A stretch of DNA of 64,000 nucleotides from Streptacidiphilus fuscans (GCF_015690355.1 NZ_JADPRT010000021.1:87963-151962), one strand, 5' to 3'. Numbered from the stretch's first letter, positions 33,552 to 41,930 are shown. Notes: a model not told the origin generated them from the sequence alone. Numbers and translations are program-made.

Positions 33552-34295
33552 GTGGCAGCACGGCACGAGGAGATTGCCGACGCGCTGCGGCAGGCCATCG
33601 ATCTCGGGGAGTACCCGGTGGGCGGCATGCTGCCCACCGAGACGGAGCTCTCCGCCCGCTACGCCGTCTCACGCGGCACGGTCCGCCAGGCCGTCGCGGC
33701 GCTGACCGCGGAGGGCCGGATCGGCTCCCGCCAGGGCGCCCGCCGGGTGGTTCTGGGCAGCCGCCGCAGCCAGAGCTTCGCCGAACTCCGCAGCTTCGCC
33801 CAGTGGGCGAAGGCGATGGGGCACACGGCCACCGGCCGGGTCATCCACCAGTTCCGCCGCCCGGCCACGGTCGAGGACGCCCAGCGACTCCAGATCGCGC
33901 CGGGCGAGGAGGTCCTCCAGGTGCTGCGCGTGCGCGGACTCGACGGTGAGCCGGTGCTGTTGGAGCGCAACGTCTACGCGCAGTGGATGGCCGACGCGGT
34001 GGAGCGGCTCCCCGCCGAGTGCGAGTCCGTGGTCCAGGCGCTCTACGACGACATAGGGATGATCTTCGCCTACGGTGAGCACGTCATCGACGCGGTCGCA
34101 GCCGGCGCGGAGGACGCCCGCCTGCTCGACATCCGTCGCGGCAGCCCGCTGCTGCGCATCCGCCGCATGACGACGACCCCGGCGGGCCGCCCCATCGAGT
34201 GGTCCGACGACCGCTACGTCTCCGGCACGGTCAGCTTCGCGGTGGCCAACTCCATCGGCTCCAACCCCCTGGCGCGCCAGTCGGGCCAGAGCTGA
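33552..34295 (+). CDS. GntR family regulator, HutC subfamily (UTRA domain)
   Basis: A 247-residue repressor. The N-terminal winged helix is EEIADALRQAIDLGEYPVGGMLPTETELSARYAVSRGTVRQAVAALTAEGRI; the C-terminal UTRA ligand domain has VLQVLRVRGLDGEPVLLERNVYA and a final FxGDRY-like WSDDRYVSGTVSFAV. HutC-type regulators bind small molecules such as sugars, amino acids or phosphonates. The start GTG 33552 has GAGGAG upstream. It is divergent from the ABC importer genes and probably controls them through the 33341-33356 palindrome. Confidence 0.92.
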   Translation: MAARHEEIADALRQAIDLGEYPVGGMLPTETELSARYAVSRGTVRQAVAALTAEGRIGSRQGARRVVLGSRRSQSFAELRSFAQWAKAMGHTATGRVIHQFRRPATVEDAQRLQIAPGEEVLQVLRVRGLDGEPVLLERNVYAQWMADAVERLPAECESVVQALYDDIGMIFAYGEHVIDAVAAGAEDARLLDIRRGSPLLRIRRMTTTPAGRPIEWSDDRYVSGTVSFAVANSIGSNPLARQSGQS

Positions 34296-34321
34296 CCCGA
34301 CGACAACAGTCTTTGCAGATG

Positions 34322-34484
34322 GGTCAGTTGCAACAGGCAGGGGCGCGGGGAACTGCGCGAGAAGCCACTGATGAGCGGATGGCCCTGCTCGTTCGGTGCT
34401 CTACCTGCGTGGGTGGCTTGTCGCGCCCGCGCGGCGGAGCCGCATATCAGCAGAGCCCCGCGCCCCTGGATAGTGCAACAACCT
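34322..34484. repeat. Dispersed palindromic element, copy D
   Basis: Left terminus GGTCAGTTGCAAC region (34322-34334), forward GGGGCGCGGGGAACTGCG module, GCGGATGGCCCTG core, CTACCTGCGTGGGTGGCTTGTCGCG, the GCGGAGCCGCATATCAGC module and right terminus TAGTGCAACAACCT (34471-34484). It lies between two plus-strand genes, 26 bp after the GntR stop. Confidence 0.8.
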
Positions 34485-34500
34485 GGGCAGGCAGAAAGGC

Positions 34501-34519
34501 TTAGGTTAGCCTTACTTGC
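34501..34519. promoter_or_regulatory. Iron-box-like site (DmdR1/IdeR type) before the ZIP transporter
   Basis: TTAGGTTAGCCTTACTTGC agrees with the actinobacterial iron-box consensus TTAGGTTAGGCTAACCTAA at 14 of 19 positions, with the whole left half intact. It ends 47 bp before the ZIP gene ATG, where an iron-dependent repressor would block transcription. Confidence 0.6.
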
Positions 34520-34566
34520 CGCAGGCGCCTTCCGCTCTGCGTCGTGCTGCCGTCGGGAGGGCCCGC

Positions 34567-35367
34567 ATGTCCACGACCGAGATCACCCTGCTGGGTGCCG
34601 TCGCCGGGTTCACCATCTACCTCGGTCTCCCCGTCGGACGACTCAAAGCTCCCCTCCCGCGGACGCGGGCCCTGCTCAACGCCGTGGCCATCGGCATTCT
34701 GGTCTTCCTGCTCTGGGACGTGCTGACCCACGCGTGGGACCCGATCGACAGCGCCCTCGGCGACCACCACTACGCCTCGGCGACCGGCAACGGCCTGGTC
34801 TTCTTCGGCTGCTTCGGTGTCGGCCTGATGGGCCTCGTCTACTTCGACCGGCTGATGGCCCGCAAGGCCACCGCCGCGGGCGGTCCCGCCGACGGCGGAA
34901 GCACGCGGTCGCGCTTCGACATGCTGGCGCTGATGATCGCCGTCGGCATCGGACTGCACAACTTCGCCGAGGGCCTTGCCATCGGCAACAGCGCCGCGTC
35001 CGGCCAGCTCCAGCTGGCGGTGCTGCTGATCATCGGCTTCGGTCTGCACAACGCGACCGAGGGCTTCGGCATCGTCGCCCCGCTGGCGGCGGAGGGCACC
35101 CGACCGAGCTGGGGCCGACTCGGCGTGCTCGGCCTGATCGGTGGCGGTCCGACCTTCCTCGGCACGCTCGTGGGGCAGTCGGTCGTCAACGACACACTCT
35201 CCATCGGCTTCCTGACCCTGGCGGCGGGCTCGATCCTCTACGTCGTGATCGAGCTGCTCGCGGTGGCCCGCAAGGCGGCCATGAAGGAGCTCGTCACCTG
35301 GGGCATCCTCGGGGGCGTGATCGCGGGCTTCGTCACCGACGCCGTCGTCACCGCGGCAGGGGCCTGA
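34567..35367 (+). CDS. ZIP family divalent metal transporter
   Basis: A 266-residue membrane protein with about eight helices. The metal-site helices are visible: GIGLHNFAEGLAIGNSAASG (helix 4, HNxxEG) and GFGLHNATEGFGIVAPL (helix 5, HNxxE), the duplicated HN..EG motif of ZIP proteins. ZIP proteins carry zinc, iron or manganese into the cytoplasm. ATG 34567 is chosen for GGGAGG six bases upstream; a TTG at 34516 is in frame but has no site. The iron-box-like sequence just upstream suggests iron control and, possibly, an iron or manganese substrate. It stands alone between two unrelated genes. Confidence 0.9.
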   Translation: MSTTEITLLGAVAGFTIYLGLPVGRLKAPLPRTRALLNAVAIGILVFLLWDVLTHAWDPIDSALGDHHYASATGNGLVFFGCFGVGLMGLVYFDRLMARKATAAGGPADGGSTRSRFDMLALMIAVGIGLHNFAEGLAIGNSAASGQLQLAVLLIIGFGLHNATEGFGIVAPLAAEGTRPSWGRLGVLGLIGGGPTFLGTLVGQSVVNDTLSIGFLTLAAGSILYVVIELLAVARKAAMKELVTWGILGGVIAGFVTDAVVTAAGA

Positions 35368-35424
35368 AGCTTCCCCGCACGAGGTTGGTGACGTCACAGG
35401 CAGGCGCTGTACGGTGGGCCCACT

Positions 35425-36447
35425 ATGGACCACACGCCCTACCCCGCCGTCTCCGTGATCATGCCCGTGCTCGACGAGTCCCGGCACCTGCGCACCGCCG
35501 TGGAGCGGATTCTCGAGCAGGAGTACCCCGGTGACGTCGAGGTCGTGATCGCGCTCGGGCCCTCGAAGGACAACACCGACGAGATCGCCGCCGCGCTGGT
35601 CGCCGAGACCGCGGGCACCTCCCGCGAGGTCCGCACCGTCCCCAACCCGACCGGTCGCACCCCCGCCGGGCTCAACGCGGCGATCGAGGGTTCGCGCTTC
35701 CCGATCGTGGTCCGCGTGGACGGGCACGGCCTGCTCACCCCCGGCTACATCGCCACCGCCGTCCGACTGCTCCACGAGAAGGACGCGGCCAACGTCGGCG
35801 GGATCATGAACGCCGAGGGCGAGACCGAGTGGGAGAAGGCGGTCGCCGCCGCGATGACCTCCCGGATCGGCGTCGGCAACGCCGCCTTCCACACCGGTGG
35901 CGAGGCCGCTCCGGCCGACACGGTCTACCTGGGTGTGTTCCGGCGCAAGGTGCTGGAGCAACAGGGCGGCTACAACGTGGAGTTCATAAGGGCCCAGGAC
36001 TGGGAGCTCAACTACCGCATCCGGCAGGCCGGTGGGCTGATCTGGTTCACCCCGGACCTCAAGGTCACCTACCGTCCGCGTCCGAGCGTCCGCGCCCTGG
36101 CCAAGCAGTACAAGGACTACGGGCGTTGGCGTCGCGTGGTCACCCGCTACCACCGCGGCTCGGTCAACCTCCGCTACCTCGCGCCGCCGGCGGCCCTGCT
36201 CGGCTGCGCAGTCGGCCTGGTCGCCGGGGTCGCGCTGACGCCGGTCGCGTTCGTGCTGCCGGGCGGCTACGCGGCGGCGATCCTGCTCGGCTCGGTCAAG
36301 GAAGGCCGCGGCCTGTCCGCCTCCGCCCGCGCCCAACTGCCGGTCGCCCTGGCCACCATGCACATGTCCTGGGGTTGGGGCTTCCTCACCAGCCCGCGCT
36401 CGCTGGCGAACCGCGTCATCGCGAGCACGGCCGCGCAGCACGACTGA
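35425..36447 (+). CDS. Glycosyltransferase family 2 with C-terminal membrane segments
   Basis: A 340-residue GT-A enzyme. The nucleotide-sugar fold starts VSVIMPVLDESRHLRTAVERIL; the metal-binding D-x-D-like acid lies in IVVRVDGHG, and the acceptor-side motif is FIRAQDWELNYRIRQAGG. Two hydrophobic helices (LLGCAVGLVAGVALTPVAFVL and the following AAAILLGS region) anchor it in the membrane. It most resembles succinoglycan-type transferases acting on lipid-linked or cell-wall glycans. Close to LytR_C and LCP genes, it probably contributes to a cell-wall polymer; donor and acceptor are unknown. No clear operon partner; a short hairpin follows its stop. Confidence 0.88.
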   Translation: MDHTPYPAVSVIMPVLDESRHLRTAVERILEQEYPGDVEVVIALGPSKDNTDEIAAALVAETAGTSREVRTVPNPTGRTPAGLNAAIEGSRFPIVVRVDGHGLLTPGYIATAVRLLHEKDAANVGGIMNAEGETEWEKAVAAAMTSRIGVGNAAFHTGGEAAPADTVYLGVFRRKVLEQQGGYNVEFIRAQDWELNYRIRQAGGLIWFTPDLKVTYRPRPSVRALAKQYKDYGRWRRVVTRYHRGSVNLRYLAPPAALLGCAVGLVAGVALTPVAFVLPGGYAAAILLGSVKEGRGLSASARAQLPVALATMHMSWGWGFLTSPRSLANRVIASTAAQHD

Positions 36448-36448
36448 G

Positions 36449-36464
36449 CCTGCCGCTCGGCAGG
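36449..36464. terminator. Short hairpin between convergent genes
   Basis: CCTGCC-GCTC-GGCAGG followed by TTCAGC, two bases after the GT2 stop and 32 bp from the end of the convergent LytR_C gene. The stem is only six pairs, so a weak terminator at best. Confidence 0.45.
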
Positions 36465-36495
36465 TTCAGCACGCTCAGGCTCCGCACGCTCGGCC

Positions 36496-37134
36496 TCAGC
36501 AGGCCGTGAACTCCTTGCCGACGCCGTGGAAGTCCGCGCCGAGCGTCAGCACCATCGGGTCACGCAGCCCCGTCGACGTCCCGTTCCCGTGCAGGGACGC
36601 GACGGGCAGACCCAGCGCGGCGACCAGCGTGCGCGCCTGGTCGACGTGGTTCGGCGCGTAGACGAGCGAGGTCAGCGGCTGGTTGTGCGGTGCCGGGCCG
36701 CCGTTGCTGGTACGCAGGAACTTCGCGGTGTTCTGCATCCAGCTGAGCACGGCCTCCGCCTGTCCGAACGTGCCGCTGCCGTTCAGGACGGTCACCCGGA
36801 CGTTGATCGGCTGCGCCTTGGACCCCGTGTGCGCGAACGCCGCGTCGGCGGGCTCCGGCGTGCAGGTGGGCGACGGTGCGGCGGTTGGGCTGCTTGCCCG
36901 AGTCGCCGCCGCGGTCCCGCTCGCGTCGATGGCGGCTGCGGCGTTGGGCTTGCCGGCACCGTGCAGCAGCAGGAAGCCGCCGATCACCATCAGCGCCAGG
37001 AACCCGGCCGCAGCGGCCAGCCAGGGCCCGCCATGCGCGCCCCGACGGGACCCGGCGCGTCCTCCGGAGGCCCGTCTGGAGCGTGTGCGGGCGCGCGACG
37101 AGTCGGCTCGTCGGCCCTTGCCCCGCGTCCCCAC
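36496..37134 (-). CDS. Membrane-anchored LytR_C domain protein
   Basis: About 212 residues. A basic, Arg/Ser-rich cytoplasmic N-terminus is followed by one helix (LAAAAGFLALMVIGGFLLLHGAG), a Pro/Thr/Ser linker and a LytR_C domain (NVRVTVLNGSGTFGQAEAVLSWMQN...LVYAPNHVDQARTLVAALG). The LytR_C fold often occurs at the end of LCP ligases; free-standing copies are found in actinobacteria next to LCP genes, as here. The role is presumed to be binding a cell-wall polymer or regulating LCP. GTG 37134 has GGAG upstream; the frame is open to 37233. Confidence 0.85.
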   Translation of the reverse strand: MGTRGKGRRADSSRARTRSRRASGGRAGSRRGAHGGPWLAAAAGFLALMVIGGFLLLHGAGKPNAAAAIDASGTAAATRASSPTAAPSPTCTPEPADAAFAHTGSKAQPINVRVTVLNGSGTFGQAEAVLSWMQNTAKFLRTSNGGPAPHNQPLTSLVYAPNHVDQARTLVAALGLPVASLHGNGTSTGLRDPMVLTLGADFHGVGKEFTAC

Positions 37135-37279
37135 GTCCCGCTCCGTTCCTGCCCAGCCCTGCTGCCCCGTGCCTGCGGCGCCCAGCGTAGCGGGAGGCAC
37201 TGACGCAACCGGTGCCGAGACGGCACCCCTCACCCGCTGGAGTGACGCGGGCCTACGAGCCGGGCCTAAGACGCTGGGC

Positions 37280-38437
37280 CTACGACGCGGCGCAGATGTC
37301 CTGCGAGCCGGTACGCCCGGTGAAGGTCGCCGCGGGGGACGCGGGCGTCGCGGGCGACATGCCGTCCGCCGACGCGGGACTGGCCGGTGTGACGGAGACC
37401 GGTTGGTCGTTGCGCAGCTGCTCGAAGAGCTGGTTGGCGTCCGGCTGCTTGAACTGGTCGCGGTTGTGGTCGTACGCGTAGGGCTCGCGCGGCGCGGTCA
37501 GGAAGGTGGTCCGGTCCGACGGCATGTCGGAGAGGCTGGAGGCGAGGCCGTAGAGCTTGTCGAGCGAGTTCAGCCCCGGGTCGACGGTCAGCGCGGAGGT
37601 CGCGGCGTCGAGCAGCGGGTAGAGCCGGGTCGGGTTGAGCAGCACCCCCGAGCTCTCCACCTGCTGCACCATCGAGGAGAGGAAGTCCTGCTGACGCCCC
37701 ATCCGCGCGGTGTCGCTGCCGTCGCCCAGGGCGTACCGCACGCGTACGTAGCCGAGGGCCTGCTCGCCGTTGAGCGTCTGCCGTCCGGCCGGGAGGTCCA
37801 GGTTCGCGTCGTTGTCGCTGACGGGCGCGCTCAGGCAGACGGGCACCCCGCCGATCGCGTCGACCATCTTCTTGAACCCGGCGAAGTCGACCACGACGAA
37901 GTGGTCGATCCGAATGTCCGTCAGCGCCTCGACGGTACGGATCGTGCAGGCCGTTCCGCCTTTCTCGAAGGCCGAGTTGAACATCCCGAAGTAGGGATCG
38001 GTGACCCGACCGTCCGGCAGCGTGCACGCGGGCACGTCGACCATGGCGTCCCGCGGCAGGCTCACGCCGACGGCGCTGCGCCGGTCCCTGGCGACGTGCA
38101 GCAGGATCGTGGTGTCCGACCGCGCCCCGGCGGAGCTCCCGTACGCGGAGTTCGCGCCCGCGCGCGAGTCCGAGCCGATGACCAGGATGTTCTGCGCGCC
38201 GTTCGCCTGCGTCGGCCGCGACGAGTCCGGCCCGAGGAGTCGCCCGGTGGTCGAGTCCGTGCGGATGTTGGAGTTCAGCGCGGCGTACCCGATCCACGCC
38301 GCGCCCGCGGCGACGACCAGCAATAGGCCGAGCCCGACCGCGAGCCGGCGCAGGATCCGCTTGCGCGGCGTGCGGATCGGACCGTCCGGCACGGAGCCCC
38401 CCGGGTCATGAGATCGATGAAGCCGTCCATCGATCAT
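37280..38437 (-). CDS. LytR-CpsA-Psr (LCP) family glycopolymer ligase
   Basis: A 385-residue membrane-anchored protein with one N-terminal helix (ILRRLAVGLGLLLVVAAGAAWIGYAAL) and an extracellular LCP domain: NILVIGSDSRAG, RSDTTILLHVARDRRSAVGVSLPRDAMVDVP with the conserved Arg/Asp pairs, DHFVVVDFAGFKKMVDAIGGVPVCL, and QALGYVRVRYALGDGSDTARMGRQQDFL. LCP enzymes transfer glycopolymers from a polyprenyl carrier to peptidoglycan. A ProAla/Thr-rich tail with two Cys follows (TGRTGSQDIC). I take ATG 38437 as start; the frame remains open to 38542. It belongs with the neighbouring LytR_C and GT2 genes in cell-wall assembly. Confidence 0.9.
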   Translation of the reverse strand: MIDGRLHRSHDPGGSVPDGPIRTPRKRILRRLAVGLGLLLVVAAGAAWIGYAALNSNIRTDSTTGRLLGPDSSRPTQANGAQNILVIGSDSRAGANSAYGSSAGARSDTTILLHVARDRRSAVGVSLPRDAMVDVPACTLPDGRVTDPYFGMFNSAFEKGGTACTIRTVEALTDIRIDHFVVVDFAGFKKMVDAIGGVPVCLSAPVSDNDANLDLPAGRQTLNGEQALGYVRVRYALGDGSDTARMGRQQDFLSSMVQQVESSGVLLNPTRLYPLLDAATSALTVDPGLNSLDKLYGLASSLSDMPSDRTTFLTAPREPYAYDHNRDQFKQPDANQLFEQLRNDQPVSVTPASPASADGMSPATPASPAATFTGRTGSQDICAAS

Positions 38438-38510
38438 CACCCTGCGGGCGGCGAGGCACTTCTCGGGTGACCCACTCGGGTGACACCGAGTCAGTTCCGA
38501 GCGCGGGGGA

Positions 38511-38532
38511 CGTTGCAGGTGGACGTGCAACG
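38511..38532. repeat. Solo inverted repeat with the element termini
   Basis: CGTTGCA (38511-38517) and TGCAACG (38526-38532) with an 8-nt loop, 11 bp from the stop of the TIGR03089-type gene. It looks like the termini of the dispersed element without an interior: a remnant or the smallest form. Chance occurrence is possible. Confidence 0.4.
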
Positions 38533-38542
38533 CCCCCAGCAC

Positions 38543-39307
38543 TCAGCCGAGGGTCCGGGTGACCTTCTCCTCCGCAACGCGGCCGGCGAGCTTGTCCGGG
38601 TGCAGCTTCTCGCTGTTGCGACAGAGCACCACGCTCGCGCCGGCGACCAGCGGGGCGAGGAGCCCGCCCGCAAGGCCGTCCCAGTCGCCGTAGGAGAGCA
38701 TGCTCAGCACCCGGTCGTCCGGCCCGATGCCCAACTGCCGTGCCTGCTCGGCCGCCAGGGAGACGGTGTGGGAGCCGCTCAGCTGCTCGCCGTCGATCTC
38801 GAGTGCCGGGCGGTCCGGGTCGACCGGGGCGTACGGGACGAAGCGGTCGCCCTGGGCCGGGACCTCGACGGCGTAGTCCAGGAAGCCGGTCGGCAACTGC
38901 GGGAATCTCCCGCCCAACGGGCGGAGCGCCAGCGCGACGCGCTCGCCCTCGCAGGCCAGGGCCTCCTCCAGGTGGTCGGGTCCGCTGACGACGAGCTGCG
39001 CCTCGGCCGGGTCGCCGCCGGGACAGGCCAGCAGGCCCACCGACCAGCAGGCGAACATCCAGATCGCGGTCTGCCAGTGCGCGGGCAGCAGCAGCGCGGC
39101 CCTGTCGTCGGGTGCGGCGGCAAGCTCGTCCTGCAGCAGGTTGGCGGTCTTGGCCACCCAGTTGTCGAACGTCTTGACGGACAGTTCCACACGTTCGCCC
39201 GTGGCGTCGTCGTAGTACGTGATCAACGGGCGGGCGGGATCGGCTTCGAGAAGGGAGCGCAGCAGATCGGCGGGGGTCTCTGCGCCGCTGAAGGGTGTCT
39301 GGCTCAT
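38543..39307 (-). CDS. TIGR03089 family protein (degenerate AMP-binding fold)
   Basis: A 254-residue actinobacterial protein resembling the N-terminal part of acyl-CoA ligases (DPARPLITYYDDATGERVELSVKTFDNWVAKTANLLQDEL; ALLLPAHWQTAIWMFACWSVG; VAGASVVLCRNSEK). The phosphate-binding loop and the C-terminal lid of true adenylating enzymes are missing, so catalysis is doubtful. The family has no known function and is typical of actinobacteria. Start ATG 39307 is where the homology starts; only a weak GGGC precedes. It lies upstream of, and on the same strand as, the LCP gene. Confidence 0.82.
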   Translation of the reverse strand: MSQTPFSGAETPADLLRSLLEADPARPLITYYDDATGERVELSVKTFDNWVAKTANLLQDELAAAPDDRAALLLPAHWQTAIWMFACWSVGLLACPGGDPAEAQLVVSGPDHLEEALACEGERVALALRPLGGRFPQLPTGFLDYAVEVPAQGDRFVPYAPVDPDRPALEIDGEQLSGSHTVSLAAEQARQLGIGPDDRVLSMLSYGDWDGLAGGLLAPLVAGASVVLCRNSEKLHPDKLAGRVAEEKVTRTLG

Positions 39308-39390
39308 GGTGGTGCCCAGCCTACGGCGTGACCGGTGTGAAGAGACCAGACCCCCGCCGTCGAACTTTCCGTGCGGGTAGCCTGACTCAG

Positions 39391-40380
39391 GTGAACAGCG
39401 GGACCGGAGCGCCTGCGCGAACGCGCGGGACCACATGTGGCACGGCCGGGGCGACCCCCGGCGCGACGCGGCTGTGGAAGCCGGAGGGACCGCTCGACCT
39501 GTCCCTGACCTTCGGTTTTCTGCGTCGTGGCCCCCTCGACCCCTCCTACCGTCGCGACCGCGAGGGCGCGCTGTGGCGAGTCTCGCGCACCCCGGCGGGC
39601 GTCGGCACGCTCCGGCTGCGCACCCGCCCGGCCGAGGGCGCGGTCGAGGCGACCGCGTGGGGCGCGGGTGGGAGCTGGCTGCTGGACGCGGTCCCGCGCT
39701 GGCTCGGCGCGGAGGACGACCCGTCCACCTTCGACCCGCACGGCCACCGCCTGCTGCGGGACGCGCACGCGCGGCACGCGGGTCTGCGGATCGGCCGCAC
39801 CGGGCTGGTCATGGAGTCGCTGGTCCCGGCGATCCTGGAGCAGAAGGTCACCACCGGCGAGGCGTACGAGGCGTGGCGCACGCTGCTCCGCGCCTACGGC
39901 GAGCCCGCCCCGGGCGGCGCGGAGGTCCCGCCGCACATGTACGCGCCCCCGGCGGCGCGGGACTGGGCGATGATCCCGTCCTGGGCCTGGCACCGGGCCC
40001 GCGTCGACGGCAAGCGCGCCGCGACGGTCGTCCGCGCGGCGCGGGTCGCCCCGCGCCTGGAGGAGGCCTCCGCGATGCCCCCGGCCGAGGCGGAGGCCCG
40101 GCTGACCACGATCCCCGGCATCGGCGTCTGGACGGCGGCGGAGACGCTCCAGCGCAGCAACGGCGACGCGGACGCGGTGTCCGTCGGCGACCTCCACCTG
40201 CCCAACACGGTCGGCTGGGCCCTCGCCGGACGCGAGCGCAGCGACGACGCGGTGATGCTGGAACTGCTGGAGCCGTACCGTCCCCACCGCTACCGCGTCT
40301 GCCGCCTCCTCCACACCATGCACGTGGCCGCGCCCCGCCGCGCCCCGCGGTACGCGCCGCTGGATTTCCGCGACAGGTAG
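39391..40380 (+). CDS. DNA-3-methyladenine glycosylase II-like (AlkA/HhH-GPD) protein
   Basis: About 329 residues. The helix-hairpin-helix GPD signature is clear: LTTIPGIGVWTAAETLQRSNGDADAVSVGDLHLPN, the last Asp being the catalytic one; ILEQKVTTGEAYEAWRTLLRAYG precedes it. Such enzymes excise alkylated purines from DNA in base excision repair. The N-terminal 30 residues are Thr/Gly/Ala-rich and not conserved. GTG 39391 is a tentative start with weak ribosome binding; the frame is open to 39295. Its TAG stop (40378-40380) is contributed by the left terminus of the palindromic element E. Confidence 0.86.
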   Translation: MNSGTGAPARTRGTTCGTAGATPGATRLWKPEGPLDLSLTFGFLRRGPLDPSYRRDREGALWRVSRTPAGVGTLRLRTRPAEGAVEATAWGAGGSWLLDAVPRWLGAEDDPSTFDPHGHRLLRDAHARHAGLRIGRTGLVMESLVPAILEQKVTTGEAYEAWRTLLRAYGEPAPGGAEVPPHMYAPPAARDWAMIPSWAWHRARVDGKRAATVVRAARVAPRLEEASAMPPAEAEARLTTIPGIGVWTAAETLQRSNGDADAVSVGDLHLPNTVGWALAGRERSDDAVMLELLEPYRPHRYRVCRLLHTMHVAAPRRAPRYAPLDFRDR

Positions 40381-40589
40381 GTGCACTCACCTCAGGGGCG
40401 CGGGGCTCTGCTGGCATGCGGCTCCGCCGCGTGGGCGCGACAATCCCCCAACCTCCGGCCGGGGGGACCCCCATCCCACGCAGGTAGAGCCCGAATGCGC
40501 AGGGCCATCCGCTCATCGGTGGTTGCTCGCGCCCACGCGGCGGAGCCGCACATCAGCAGAGCCCCGCGCCCCCAGAGTTGCAGCTACCT
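40375..40589. repeat. Dispersed palindromic element, copy E, overlapping two stop codons
   Basis: Bounded by AGGTAGGTGCAC (40375-40386) and GTTGCAGCTACCT (40577-40589). The interior has the GGGGCGCGGGGCTCTGC module, GCAGGTAGAGCCCGAATGCG, GCAGGGCCATCCGC and GCGGAGCCGCACATCAGC. The TAG inside the left end is the stop of the glycosylase gene, and the CTA inside the right end is the stop of the convergent FbiB gene (40584-40586). It separates two convergent genes completely. Confidence 0.85.
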
Positions 40590-41927
40590 CACCGTCAGGA
40601 AGTCCGCCGGATCCCGTGGTTCACGCGCCTTCGGCGCGTCGGCAGCCCGCCCGAGGGCGACCGCGCCCATCGGGTCCCACTCCGCCGGAAGGCCCAGCAC
40701 CTCGCGGACCGTGTCGCGGCAGAACATCGTCGACGACACCCACGCCGAGCCGTACCCCTCACCCGCCAGCGTCACGAGCAGGTTCTCGACCGCCGCGCCC
40801 ATCGCCACCACGAACATCTCCCGCTCCGCCGCCGCACGGCGTTCGTCGGGGTAGACGTGGGAGCCGTCCATGACCAGGCACGGGACGACCAGGTACGGCG
40901 CGTTGCGCAGCACGTCGCCGCGGCGGACGCGCCTGGCGACCCGTTCCGGGTCCCAGCCGTCCAGGTCGACCAGGTCGCGGTTCCAGGCGGCGAGCATCGC
41001 GTCCAGCAGCCGCGTGCGCGCGTCCTCGCTCTCGACGAGGACGAAGCGCCACGGAGTGGTGTGGTGCGGCGCCGGAGCCGTGATCGCCGCAGCGACCGCA
41101 CGGCGGACGGCCGCGGGGTCGACGGGCTCGTCGGTGAACGCGCGGACTGTGCGCCTGCCGGTGACGGCCTCGCGGATCGCCTCCGAGGTGCCGAGGCGGA
41201 ACATGTCCTCCGCCGCCGGGCGGATCAGCGCGCGGACGCCGTCGCCGTCCTGGTCCGGGTCGGTGACGACGTGTCCGAGGCCGCGCACGATCGCGACGGG
41301 GCGGCCCGAGGTCTTGCCCTTGACCAGGTCGGCCGCCGACGCGAGCTCGTCGGCGAGGGCGGTCACGGTGAGCGCGAGCTCGTTGCCGTGGCTGTCGAAC
41401 CGGCCGCGGTGGTCCTCCAGGACCGTGACGCCCGCAGCGCCGATCGCGACGTCGGTGAGGCCGTTGCGCCATGGGCGGCCGAAGGTGTCGGTGATCAGCA
41501 CGCCGATCCGACGTCCCGTCAGCTCGTGCAGGCGCTTGCGCAGCGCCCGCGCCGAGGCGTCGGGGTCCTCGGGCAGCAGCAGCACGGTCCCTGACGGGGT
41601 GTTGGACGCGTCCACCCCGGCGGCGGCCATCACCATGCCTTGGCGGTTCTCGACGATCCGGGTCCGGCCACGGCGGGCGACGACGCGCACGGTCTCGGCG
41701 TCGATCGCCGCCTCGCGGTCGTGCGCCTGGACCAGCCGGCCCTCGGCCTTGCTGACGACCTTCGAGGTGACGACCAGGATGTCCCCGTCGACGGGCGCGA
41801 ACCCCTCGGCGCGGAGCAGCAGTTCGGCCAGGTCGTCCCCGGCGGCGACCTCCGGCAGCCCGTCGACGCCGATGATCTCGACGCGCCCGCCGCTCATGAG
41901 CCCGCCGCTCATGAGCCCGCCGCTCAT
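40584..41927 (-). CDS. fbiB: Coenzyme F420 biosynthesis bifunctional protein FbiB (CofE ligase plus nitroreductase domain)
   Basis: A 447-residue two-domain enzyme. The N-terminal CofE domain (about 15-250) adds glutamates to F420-0: DDLAELLLRAEGFAPVDGDILVVTSKVVSKAEGR, LTGRRIGVLITDTFGRPWRNG and VGIAAG-like TDVAIGAAGVTVLEDHRG. The C-terminal FMN-binding nitroreductase domain (about 255-447; RRTVRAFTDEPVDPAAVRRAV, TTPWRFVLVES, AAVENLLVTLAGEGYGSAWVSSTMF) reduces dehydro-F420-0, as known for actinobacterial FbiB. It overlaps cofD by ATGA. The first 14 residues are three copies of MSGGL/R made by perfect 15-bp tandem repeats, giving three start codons in frame. Confidence 0.94.
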   Translation of the reverse strand: MSGGLMSGGLMSGGRVEIIGVDGLPEVAAGDDLAELLLRAEGFAPVDGDILVVTSKVVSKAEGRLVQAHDREAAIDAETVRVVARRGRTRIVENRQGMVMAAAGVDASNTPSGTVLLLPEDPDASARALRKRLHELTGRRIGVLITDTFGRPWRNGLTDVAIGAAGVTVLEDHRGRFDSHGNELALTVTALADELASAADLVKGKTSGRPVAIVRGLGHVVTDPDQDGDGVRALIRPAAEDMFRLGTSEAIREAVTGRRTVRAFTDEPVDPAAVRRAVAAAITAPAPHHTTPWRFVLVESEDARTRLLDAMLAAWNRDLVDLDGWDPERVARRVRRGDVLRNAPYLVVPCLVMDGSHVYPDERRAAAEREMFVVAMGAAVENLLVTLAGEGYGSAWVSSTMFCRDTVREVLGLPAEWDPMGAVALGRAADAPKAREPRDPADFLTVR

Positions 41928-41930
41928 GAG
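41886..41930 (-). repeat. Three perfect 15-bp tandem repeats carrying start codons
   Basis: CCCGCCGCTCATGAG repeated exactly three times (41886-41900, 41901-41915, 41916-41930). On the coding strand each unit contains an ATG in the fbiB frame (41927, 41912, 41897) and the first overlaps the cofD stop. Confidence 0.93.

Noticed and set aside
38543..39307. Functional acyl-CoA ligase
   Set aside because: Only the N-terminal AMP-binding-like part is present, without the phosphate loop and C-terminal lid; it fits the TIGR03089 family.
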